Shown: positions 1-5,905 of the stretch, in pieces | How the letters are laid out: every line of letters begins with the position of its first letter | Numbering within the stretch: position 1 is the first letter of the stretch | NCBI GenBank assembly: GCA_022709465.1 | Contig: JAKLIT010000051.1 | Location: 1 to 9,170 of the forward strand | Length of the DNA stretch: 9,170 nt | Direction: 5' to 3' | Source of the DNA: Candidatus Omnitrophota bacterium | GTDB taxonomy: Bacteria > Omnitrophota > Koll11 > Pluralincolimonadales > Pluralincolimonadaceae | The notes under the pieces: model-generated | Database searches by the model: none | The model's input: the letters and a program-made list of their open reading frames with translations, nothing else | Told to the model about the DNA's origin: nothing | Program-made: the position numbers and the translations under genes

Positions 1-789
1 GTTGTGCTGGCTCTTGAAGAACTGGAATTTCAGCGCCTTGTCGCGCTGCTGGAGCACCTGGTGGCTCTCCTCGAGATGGACAGCCCGCGCCGAGAACTCC
101 GAGAGTTTGCTGTCCTCAAAGACCTCGAACAGTTTCTGCGTTATCCAGGTCTCGACGAGGTATTCGATCATGCGCGGAAGCGCCGACTCGACGATTATGT
201 ACCCCGCCTCCTCGATGAGCTTCTGCCGCTTCTCGAAGAGCTCGTTGCACGGCAGCGCCTTGAGGACCTCTATCTCATGGACCGTAAAGGAGACCGGCCT
301 CGGGTAGACGAGTATCAGGCGGCTGAAATTCCCGCTTAAGCTCTCCTTCATGATGTAATCCCTGACCTTTATCGCCGACTCGTACCTCCCTTCCGCCGTC
401 ACGCCGGGGAACCTCACGAAATCCCTGCCGAGGTCGTTTAAGTAAGCGGCCCCCTTGTCGCCGATAATTATCAGCTGCGCCTTATCCGCGCCCGGATATG
501 AAAGCGCGGTGGTTATTACGCGCACGTTCAGGCCTCCCATGAAACCCTCGTCCGACGTGACCATTATTATGCCGAGCTTCCCGGCGCCCGCGACGAACGG
601 GTGGCTCACGCCGCTGAAATCTATCATCTGGAAGAACCCCTCGAACGCGCTCTCGAAGCTCACGAAACGCTCTTTCTTCTTCTGGAGCATCCGGAACTGC
701 GAGAGCGCTATCCATTTAAGCGCGTCGAGCAGTTCGGTGAGCTCCATATTCATCCTGAGCTCCCTCTTGAGCTTTTGCGTCGATAGCAT
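1..789 (-). CDS. atpG: F-type ATP synthase gamma subunit, 3' end cut by window edge
   Basis: This is the central-stalk (rotor) subunit of the F1 sector, which turns inside the alpha/beta hexamer. The ATG at 789-787 follows the alpha stop codon (TAG, 792-790) with no gap, and the frame stays open for 263 codons to the window edge. The N-terminal amphipathic helix (about residues 6-45) fits the gamma coiled coil but is divergent. The central fold has MVTSDEGFMGGLN (about residues 76-88), matching the family pattern 'tSDrGLcGglN', and IGDKGAAY shortly after. The last visible 35 residues are the C-terminal helix, starting near SEFSARAVHLEES. By comparison with E. coli gamma, only about 15-20 residues should be missing. 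The usual Met/Ala/Asn-rich C-terminal signature is strongly diverged. A purine-rich stretch at the end of alpha can serve as ribosome binding site. Identification is firm from context and the mid-domain motif; which gamma subfamily it belongs to is uncertain. Confidence 0.93.
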   Translation of the reverse strand, partial: MLSTQKLKRELRMNMELTELLDALKWIALSQFRMLQKKKERFVSFESAFEGFFQMIDFSGVSHPFVAGAGKLGIIMVTSDEGFMGGLNVRVITTALSYPGADKAQLIIIGDKGAAYLNDLGRDFVRFPGVTAEGRYESAIKVRDYIMKESLSGNFSRLILVYPRPVSFTVHEIEVLKALPCNELFEKRQKLIEEAGYIIVESALPRMIEYLVETWITQKLFEVFEDSKLSEFSARAVHLEESHQVLQQRDKALKFQFFKSQHN

Positions 790-2256
790 CTATTTCCCGC
801 CCTTCCCCTTGAAGAACGCGACGATACAGTCGTTAAGGGCCTTCTTTATATCCGGCGTGAGCTCTTTCTTCCCTGAGATCTCTTCGACCAGCGCCGGATA
901 CCCTTTCTGCGCGAAACCGAGTATCCTGTCCTTGAAATCCGTTATCTCCGACTTCGATAATACGTCGAGGACGTTGCGCCTCAGCGCGTAAAGGAGCACC
1001 AGTTCCTTTACCGCCGGATAAGGGTCGTTCCTGTTCTGCATGAACAGGTGCGTCAGCGCCTCACCGTGCTTGAGGCGCACGTTCACCTCGTCCGAGACGC
1101 CGGTCTTGAAACGCGTGATCTTCAGCAGTTCGTTGTACTGTATGTATTCGAGCCGCAGCATCGCGGAGAGTTCCCTCATCGCGGGGCTCTGCGCCTTGTT
1201 GCCGATCCTCGACACAGAGAGTCCGACGTCGACCGCGGGCTTGAACCCCTCGTTGAAGAGCTGGGTATTCAGGTATATCTGGCCGTCCGTCATTGAGACG
1301 AGGTTTGATGATATATAGCCGGTCACGTCCCCCTGCAGGGTCTCGACGATGGGAAAGAACGTCATCGAGCCGCCGCCGCATTCGGGGCTCAGTTTTCCGG
1401 CGCGCTCCATCAGCTGGGAATGCAGGTAGAAGACGTCCCCCGGGTACGCCTCGCGTCCGGGCGGGCGCTCCAGGAGCAGCGATATCTGCCTGTATATCCA
1501 GGCGTGCTTCGTTAGGTCGTCAAAGACGACGAAGACATGTTTCCCCTTGTCCATGAAATATTCGCCGAGCGCACAGGCGGTATATGGTGCCAAGTACTGC
1601 TCGCCGGCGGAGCATGACGCCGTCGCGGAGACGATCATCGTGTAATCCATCGCCCCTGAACTCTTCAGCGTCTCTGCTATCCTTTCGAGCGTCGAATAGG
1701 CGCGGCCGACGCAGCAGTATATACAGATGATACCCTTGCCCTTCTGGTTTATTATCGCGTCGGTGCATATTGCGGTCTTGCCGGTCATCCTGTCGCCGAT
1801 TATAAGCTCCCTTTGGCCGCGGCCTATCGGTATCGTCGAATCGATTATGAGCACTCCCGTCTCGAACGTCTCGGTTATCGGGACCCTCTCGAGCACGGAC
1901 GGCGCGTCCCTGAAGACGGAATAATGCCCGCCCGGCTCTATCGGGCCGCGGCCGTCCATCGGCTCCGCGAGCGCGTTGACCGCCCGCCCGATGAAATTTT
2001 CCCCGACGGGTATATTGAAGGGCTCCATCCTGCTGTATACGTTGTCGCCTACACGCACCTCATCGGTCTTGCCGAGCAGCAGGACGGGTACCTCGTCGTT
2101 TACGAAACCCATGACCATGCCCTTCGAGTTCTCCGTTATGTCGACGAGCTGCCCGTTCATGCAGTTCTCAAGGCCGGTCACCTTCGCGATATCTTTCTTT
2201 ATCTCGCGTATCTGCCCGACCTCGCGTATCTTTATCGTCTCAGTCCGTATAGGCAT
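790..2256 (-). CDS. atpA: F-type ATP synthase alpha subunit with short N-terminus
   Basis: This is the non-catalytic nucleotide-binding subunit of F1 (488 aa; E. coli has 513). Visible landmarks are the P-loop GDRMTGKT (154-161), FDDLTKHA (245-252), GREAYPGDVFYLHS (267-280) and the arginine finger R350 in GLSVSR, so it should still complete the catalytic sites on beta. The protein is short at two places. Only about 13 residues precede the N-terminal beta-barrel (about 28 in E. coli), so the helix that docks on delta is absent. The loop after the LMERAGKLS stretch is also shortened (PECGGGS). An in-frame TAA lies two codons before the ATG (TAA AGG ATG), so the N-terminus cannot be extended. 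The ribosome site GGAAGG (2269-2264) lies 7 nt upstream. The start overlaps the end of the b-delta gene by 17 bases, implying translational coupling. Odd residues: Met replaces the usual Gln in the P-loop, and CCVGRAYS stands where most alphas have a form like 'vaIGQKaS'. Confidence 0.98.
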   Translation of the reverse strand: MPIRTETIKIREVGQIREIKKDIAKVTGLENCMNGQLVDITENSKGMVMGFVNDEVPVLLLGKTDEVRVGDNVYSRMEPFNIPVGENFIGRAVNALAEPMDGRGPIEPGGHYSVFRDAPSVLERVPITETFETGVLIIDSTIPIGRGQRELIIGDRMTGKTAICTDAIINQKGKGIICIYCCVGRAYSTLERIAETLKSSGAMDYTMIVSATASCSAGEQYLAPYTACALGEYFMDKGKHVFVVFDDLTKHAWIYRQISLLLERPPGREAYPGDVFYLHSQLMERAGKLSPECGGGSMTFFPIVETLQGDVTGYISSNLVSMTDGQIYLNTQLFNEGFKPAVDVGLSVSRIGNKAQSPAMRELSAMLRLEYIQYNELLKITRFKTGVSDEVNVRLKHGEALTHLFMQNRNDPYPAVKELVLLYALRRNVLDVLSKSEITDFKDRILGFAQKGYPALVEEISGKKELTPDIKKALNDCIVAFFKGKGGK

Positions 2257-2953
2257 CCTTTAACCTTCCGATGATGCTGCCGTCAATTACTATGCTCCCG
2301 AGTTTTACGACCGCCCCGGCCACGACGTCCTTATCGGCTTTCTCGGACAAGGTGACCTTCTTGCCGGCCTTCTTCGAGACCGCCGCGGCTATCTTGTCCA
2401 CCCATTCTTTTCCCATCTCGTACGGTACCGATATCTCCCCTTTCTCCGCGGCCTCCGCCAGTTTCCTGCCGTCGGCCTTCTCGAGTTCGCCGATAAGTTC
2501 CTCTACCAGGTCCTCGTGCATGCGCTTCAGCTGTTTCGAGGAGAGCACCTTCGCGACGAGCTTGCGCGAGGCGTCGAGCACCTTCGATTGCGCCTGCGAC
2601 TCTATCTCCTGCTTTATCTTGCTGCGGGTATTTACCGCCTGGTTGACTATGCGTTCGCTCTCGTCGCGCGCCTTGGCCGTCGACTCTTCCTTTATCTTCT
2701 CGGCCTCCACCTTCGCCTCTTCCCTGAGGCGGCGCGCCTCCTCCTCTGCTATAGTTACCTTTGCCCTGTATTCCTTGTCCACCGATTCCATCTTAGCGGC
2801 GAGGTCCTGAGTGCGCCTCAGGTACTCCTCTTCCATCTGTTTCAGCCGGCGCGCCTCGTCGGCGGATGCCGAATACATGAGCTTGCGCAGGACGAAGACG
2901 AGCGCGGCGAACGTCACGACCTGCAGTATTATCATCGGGATAAGTATATCCAT
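2240..2953 (-). CDS. atpF: ATP synthase b-delta hybrid subunit (peripheral stalk)
   Basis: This 237-aa protein combines two stator parts. Residues 4-25 form one membrane helix of the subunit b type. Residues 30-160 are a long, charged, heptad-like coiled coil ending in a b-like stretch (ASRKLVAKVLSSK, 128-140). Residues about 183-235 resemble the C-terminal domain of delta/OSCP: a helix, then a beta region with AGAVVKLGS (212-220) and IDGSIIGRLKDAY (223-235), which matches the family pattern 'GGvvvriGd.viDgSvr.rL'. The six-helix N-terminal domain of delta is absent. The ribosome site GGAGGG (2963-2958) is close to the ATG, and subunit c ends 12 bases upstream. No separate delta or second b gene is present in this cluster. 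From memory, the b subunit of the alternative 'N-ATPase' class is also long and that class lacks a delta gene; mycobacterial b-delta fusions differ in keeping a full delta. The b part is certain; the delta part is a strong sequence-pattern match. Confidence 0.9.
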   Translation of the reverse strand: MDILIPMIILQVVTFAALVFVLRKLMYSASADEARRLKQMEEEYLRRTQDLAAKMESVDKEYRAKVTIAEEEARRLREEAKVEAEKIKEESTAKARDESERIVNQAVNTRSKIKQEIESQAQSKVLDASRKLVAKVLSSKQLKRMHEDLVEELIGELEKADGRKLAEAAEKGEISVPYEMGKEWVDKIAAAVSKKAGKKVTLSEKADKDVVAGAVVKLGSIVIDGSIIGRLKDAYTD

Positions 2954-2965
2954 CCGGCCCTCCGG

Positions 2966-3178
2966 TTATTTTCCGAATAATTGGAACATTATCAGCATCG
3001 CTATTACCGCTATCGCTTCGGCGAAGAGCAGCGCTATTATCATCGCGGGCAGTATCTTCGGCGCGGCAGACGGGTTGCGCCCGAGCGCCTTTATCGCGGC
3101 GAATCCTATCGCCGCTATTACGGCGGAAGGGCCCAGTATTACCACGAACATCACGAGTATGATTATAAAATTGCGCAT
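2966..3178 (-). CDS. atpE: F-type ATP synthase subunit c (c-ring proteolipid)
   Basis: This 70-aa hairpin of two membrane helices (about 4-32 and 43-68) is joined by the polar loop RNPSA (34-38), the classic c-subunit loop. E54 in helix 2 is the ion-carrying carboxylate, exactly 20 residues after the loop arginine, as in Ilyobacter tartaricus c. Aligning on that loop, the Na+ ligands of I. tartaricus (Gln32, Ser66) correspond to I21 and A55 here, so the site looks like a proton site. The helix-1 glycine motif (GxGxGxG) is replaced by G16-x-S18-x-V20-x-A22. The start lies 1 nt after the epsilon stop (TGA C ATG), with GGAG (3189-3186) 7 nt upstream. No signal peptide is seen. Subunit a, its partner in the proton path, is not next to it, which is unusual. 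Confidence 0.97.
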   Translation of the reverse strand: MRNFIIILVMFVVILGPSAVIAAIGFAAIKALGRNPSAAPKILPAMIIALLFAEAIAVIAMLIMFQLFGK

Positions 3179-3179
3179 G

Positions 3180-3407
3180 TCAGAGCTCCACTAACGCTAC
3201 CAATTCGTTCTTATGGAACCTTGCGATACCTTTCGCCACCGGGAAACTTACTCCGTCTATCATTATTATGCCCCTTTTGAGCAAACTTAATATGGGCCTG
3301 TGGAAATCGAGTATCTCGAATTCGCCGTAATCGCCCGGCAGGATCACGCTCGAGGCCTTGCCCTCGAATATGACCTGCGCGTGGTCCATCACCGAGACGT
3401 TAAACAT
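3180..3407 (-). CDS. atpC: F-type ATP synthase epsilon subunit, N-terminal domain only
   Basis: This is a small rotor subunit that links gamma to the c-ring. The 75 residues fit the N-terminal beta-sandwich of epsilon: FNVSVMD at the start, then ILPGDYGEFEIL (22-33), then a conserved His-Pro pair variant (FHRP, 35-38), LKRGII and a final hydrophobic strand ending in VALVEL. Typical epsilon is about 130-140 aa, with a C-terminal pair of helices that can inhibit ATP hydrolysis; here the stop codon falls right after the sandwich. The ATG is inside the last codons of the GGDEF gene (ATGTTTAA overlap, 8 bases), and no clear Shine-Dalgarno is seen, so translation probably depends on re-initiation. 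Subunit c begins 1 nt after the stop. Identification rests on motif pattern and position and is quite secure. Confidence 0.88.
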   Translation of the reverse strand: MFNVSVMDHAQVIFEGKASSVILPGDYGEFEILDFHRPILSLLKRGIIMIDGVSFPVAKGIARFHKNELVALVEL

Positions 3408-5301
3408 TCGCGGTCACCGCGTTGCCGCCTTTTGCCTTAGAATCGTACATCGCCTTGTCCGCCTTATTGAAGAGACCGTCCGCCGTATCCGCGTCGCCGG
3501 GATATGTCGCGACGCCGATGCTCGAGGTGACGTTATAGGCCTTGTCTTCGATCTTTATGATATGGCCCTCGATGCCCTTGCGCATGTTCTCGGCTATATC
3601 GGACGCTTTTGTCTTGTTCGCCGTCGGGAGCACGACGAGGAACTCGTCGCCGCCGAACCTGCCAACGGGGTCGGTGGCGCGTATGTTCTTCCTTATCGCG
3701 ATGACGAACTCCTTCAGCACGACGTCGCCGACAGTGTGGCCGTAGGTATCATTGATGTTCTTGAACTTGTCGACATCGAGCAGCAGGAGCGAGCATTCGA
3801 TTCCGGCGGCCTTCGCTACCTTGACCTCTTCCCTGATCTTCTCGTTTATGTATTTCCTCGAGAACGCGCCCGTCAGCTGGTCGAAGAGCGTCATCTGCCT
3901 CTGCTCGACCTGCGAGAAATAGAATACCGCGCTCATGACGCCAAGGCATATGAGGATTATGTATATTATCTTCCAGGTAGTGGCGGTCGAAGGCGCCTTG
4001 CCCTTGAATATCGTGCCCGCGAGCATCTTGACGCCCTTCGGGTCCGGCCCCGTGCCGTAGTCGGACTTGCCTTTTATCAGCATATCCTGTATCTTCTTGA
4101 GGCGCTCCTCACTGACGCCGGCCTGTTTCAAAAGCCCCTCCATCTTACCTATCGACCTTTTTATATCGGTTACCTGCTGCTGCTGCGAGTAATATTCCGA
4201 CGTGTCGGAGAGAGACGCCTGCTTGCCTAATATCGCGTCTATCTTGTCCGTGACCTCCTTCGCGAGGGCTTCCACCGCGGGATCGGCCTTCGTCGAGGAG
4301 GCGATCTCCGCAAGCGCTTCCGCCTGCTTCTTCAGCGCCTGGAGGGCCTGCTCGCTCACCGACCATTTGTCCTTCACGGTTATCTCGAAGACCCTGCTCT
4401 CGCCGGGGCCGAGTTCGACGCCGGGATGGTGCATGTAATATAACGACCTCTCGATATCGAGGCGCGGCTCGAGCTCTTTCGCGTCGACGATATCGTCCTT
4501 GCGTATCTCGGGAGGAAGGTAGTAATTTACGGGTATCCTGCGCGCTTCGGACTTCGACGGGTTGGTTATCTCTATCTTGAGCGTTATCGTCTTCGGTTTC
4601 CCGGCGCCCGGCGCGGACTGCCCGACGAGGCCGGAGGACTCTATGCTCCTGCCCGCTTCGGCGGAGACCTCATCGAGCGAGCGCGAGCCCGTCGTGCTTT
4701 CTCCCATTATCTTTCCGGCATCCTTGCCGAGCCCGATCACAAGGTTCTCCATCGTCCCGACGTCCCTGCGTATCTTATCGAGCAGGTCCTTGTTCGCCTC
4801 GTAGGCGTTTATGTGCTCGACCGGCGCGACCTTATCGGTGCCGGACGCGTCCTGCTTTTTCATTATTGCGATAGCATCGGCGGCCACCATCTCGTTAAGC
4901 TTTGACGCGACCGACGAATATTCCGTCCTCCTGAGCTTTTCGGAGAGGTCCTTCGCGTGCGCCGTAATCGAGGCGAGATACGCCTCGTCTATCCTCCATA
5001 TGTCCTCGACCTCTATCTCGTAGGTCACGCTCTCTTCCGGGCCGAGCTTTACGTCCTTGAAGACATAGTACTTCCCCTGCTTGACGTCATAAGCGACTTC
5101 AAGCCCGCCGTTATTTATTATATTCTCCGGTTTGACCCCAGAAGGCAGGAACGACCTGACTGAGACATCGCGCGATTCGTACTGGGAAGGGTTCTCGGCG
5201 GTCATCTTCAGGACGACGCCGGCATGCGCTGTCGCTGCCGCGGCGGCCATGGCGGCGGCCGCCAAAAGCGCCATTATCAGGATCCTATTTCTTTTTTTCA
5301 T
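3400..5301 (-). CDS. Membrane-anchored diguanylate cyclase with two periplasmic modules
   Basis: This 633-aa protein probably makes cyclic di-GMP from two GTP in the cytoplasm in response to something sensed outside the membrane. Layout: Ala-rich signal peptide or anchor 1-27 (AHA/G); module copy 1 about 28-122 with helical tail to about 200; module copy 2 about 236-332 with helical tail to about 410; transmembrane helix 443-463; GGDEF domain 470-632. The cyclase has all hallmarks: DQLTGAFSRK (474-483), the metal-site Asp in LLLLDVDKFKNINDTYGH (505-522), intact GGDEF at 550-554, the product-inhibition I-site RATD (541-544) five residues before it, and ADKAMYDSKAKGGN near the end. No EAL or HD-GYP domain is present. 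The first codons overlap the end of the upstream module gene by 17 bases, and the stop overlaps atpC by 8. No strong ribosome site is visible, suggesting coupled translation. The periplasmic module is not one I recognise; its ligand is unknown. Confidence 0.95.
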   Translation of the reverse strand: MKKRNRILIMALLAAAAMAAAAATAHAGVVLKMTAENPSQYESRDVSVRSFLPSGVKPENIINNGGLEVAYDVKQGKYYVFKDVKLGPEESVTYEIEVEDIWRIDEAYLASITAHAKDLSEKLRRTEYSSVASKLNEMVAADAIAIMKKQDASGTDKVAPVEHINAYEANKDLLDKIRRDVGTMENLVIGLGKDAGKIMGESTTGSRSLDEVSAEAGRSIESSGLVGQSAPGAGKPKTITLKIEITNPSKSEARRIPVNYYLPPEIRKDDIVDAKELEPRLDIERSLYYMHHPGVELGPGESRVFEITVKDKWSVSEQALQALKKQAEALAEIASSTKADPAVEALAKEVTDKIDAILGKQASLSDTSEYYSQQQQVTDIKRSIGKMEGLLKQAGVSEERLKKIQDMLIKGKSDYGTGPDPKGVKMLAGTIFKGKAPSTATTWKIIYIILICLGVMSAVFYFSQVEQRQMTLFDQLTGAFSRKYINEKIREEVKVAKAAGIECSLLLLDVDKFKNINDTYGHTVGDVVLKEFVIAIRKNIRATDPVGRFGGDEFLVVLPTANKTKASDIAENMRKGIEGHIIKIEDKAYNVTSSIGVATYPGDADTADGLFNKADKAMYDSKAKGGNAVTANV

Positions 5302-5782
5302 TCAACAGTTTCATAAGTTTTATGTCGGACTCCGCCTGTTTTATCGATTCAACGTCCTTCCAGTATTCTTCCATATGCGCTTCCGCGCCCGCCTTTGTAA
5401 TAGTATTCAGCGGCTGGCGCGCTTCAACCTTGTCGAGCGTCTTGTTTATCTGCGCGAACAGGTCGTCCGCGGTCTTCGAGCCCTTAGGGTCCCTGAGTTT
5501 TGACGCAAACACCTTTTTCGCCTCCGCCCTCAATTCGTTTATCTTTTTCGCGGGTATTATCCAGACGTCCTTCACCTCGACCTGCAGGGCAAGCACTTCT
5601 TTCGGCTTCAGCGTTACCTTCTGCTCTGCATAATACAGGTCTTTTGCTTTGTCGTATTCTATCCTGAACTTGCCTTTGTTGATGACGTCCTTTGCCGTAA
5701 CACCCTTAGGCAGGTACTCCTTGACTAGCGTCTCCGCCGGCGCCGTCAGCGGATTGACCGCGCGTATCTTCAGCACTACCTC
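4306..5782 (-). repeat. Three copies of an unnamed periplasmic module in two genes
   Basis: Copies lie at about 5782-5495 (secreted protein), 5220-4936 and 4596-4306 (GGDEF protein). Each is about 95 residues and shares, in order: LK, NP, (Y/F)LP, a D/N-I/V-I/V step, YY, L-x-P-x-E and V-(K/E)-D-x-W. Each is followed by a helical tail with an 'I+..I..ME.L'-like stretch. Conservation is at protein level only. The pattern suggests a beta-sandwich, but I know no named family for it. Confidence 0.8.
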
Positions 5783-5854
5783 CGCCGCCACGGCGGAAGA
5801 AACTACTGTCATTATTAAAAGAAATGAGAAAGTGGTTAAAAAAATTTTACGCAT
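5285..5854 (-). CDS. Secreted single-module protein of unknown function
   Basis: A 189-aa exported protein I cannot name. I chose the ATG at 5854-5852 because AAGGAG (5867-5862) sits 7 nt upstream and the protein then begins with a standard signal peptide (MRKIFLTTFSFLLIM..., cleavage likely after AVA, about residue 23). An in-frame ATG at 5884 would add ten polar residues and lies inside a hairpin. Residues about 25-120 are one copy of the module also found twice in the downstream GGDEF protein: LK (28-29), NP (34-35), YLP (47-49), DVI (56-58), YY (74-75), LKPKE (82-86), VKDVW (94-98). A Lys/Glu-rich helical tail follows. No membrane anchor is seen, so it is probably periplasmic. Its gene overlaps the GGDEF gene by 17 bases, which suggests it is a partner or competitor of that receptor. 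This role is inference only. Confidence 0.88.
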   Translation of the reverse strand: MRKIFLTTFSFLLIMTVVSSAVAAEVVLKIRAVNPLTAPAETLVKEYLPKGVTAKDVINKGKFRIEYDKAKDLYYAEQKVTLKPKEVLALQVEVKDVWIIPAKKINELRAEAKKVFASKLRDPKGSKTADDLFAQINKTLDKVEARQPLNTITKAGAEAHMEEYWKDVESIKQAESDIKLMKLLNEKKK

Positions 5855-5861
5855 TTTCGTG

Positions 5862-5867
5862 CTCCTT
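5862..5867 (-). promoter_or_regulatory. Shine-Dalgarno deciding the start of the module protein
   Basis: AAGGAG on the minus strand, 7 nt before the ATG at 5854. It is the best ribosome site near this gene and argues for the 5854 start over the in-frame ATG at 5884. Confidence 0.8.
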
Positions 5868-5872
5868 GTTAT

Positions 5873-5900
5873 GGGGCCATGCACTTGGGTACACGGCCCC
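5873..5900 (-). other. Intergenic RNA hairpin, 12-bp stem with CCAA loop
   Basis: Read on the minus strand, GGGGCCGTGTAC pairs with GTGCATGGCCCC around a CCAA loop (12 pairs, two of them G-T/U wobbles, no mismatch). It fills most of the roughly 50-nt gap between the surface-protein stop and the ribosome site of the module gene. No T-run follows, so it is not a standard intrinsic terminator. It may stabilise the upstream mRNA end, be a processing site, or reduce read-through between a large abundant protein and the genes that follow. Confidence 0.75.
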
Positions 5901-5905
5901 TATCT

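Noticed and set aside
3409..3421. Palindrome CGCGGTCACCGCG just before atpC
   Set aside because: It is within the GGDEF coding sequence and has a one-base centre, so it makes a poor hairpin. It may be chance in GC-rich codons.
3358..4230. Long plus-strand open frame (290 codons) opposite the GGDEF gene; similar plus-strand frames at 455-991, 1813-2274, 2271-2810 and 5649-6398
   Set aside because: They lie opposite conserved minus-strand genes with clear motifs. Their translations are rich in Arg/Leu/Ser with no recognisable domain, as expected of mirror frames in GC-rich coding DNA.
3400..5854. The two module genes as the AtpQ/AtpR accessory genes of N-ATPase operons
   Set aside because: AtpQ and AtpR are small multi-pass membrane proteins. 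These two are an exported soluble protein and a GGDEF enzyme with a single membrane helix before its catalytic domain.
5855..5884. Upstream ATG at 5884 as the start of the module protein
   Set aside because: It lies inside the hairpin, has no ribosome site and would put ten polar residues before a normal signal peptide. The ATG at 5854 has AAGGAG 7 nt upstream.
5873..5900. Hairpin as a Rho-independent terminator
   Set aside because: On the minus strand it is followed by ATAACAAGG rather than a T-run. On the plus strand the T content after it is weak and no gene ends there.
5855..5905. Promoter for the module/GGDEF/ATP synthase genes in the only sizeable gap
   Set aside because: No convincing -35/-10 pair can be seen; most of the gap is the hairpin and the ribosome site.
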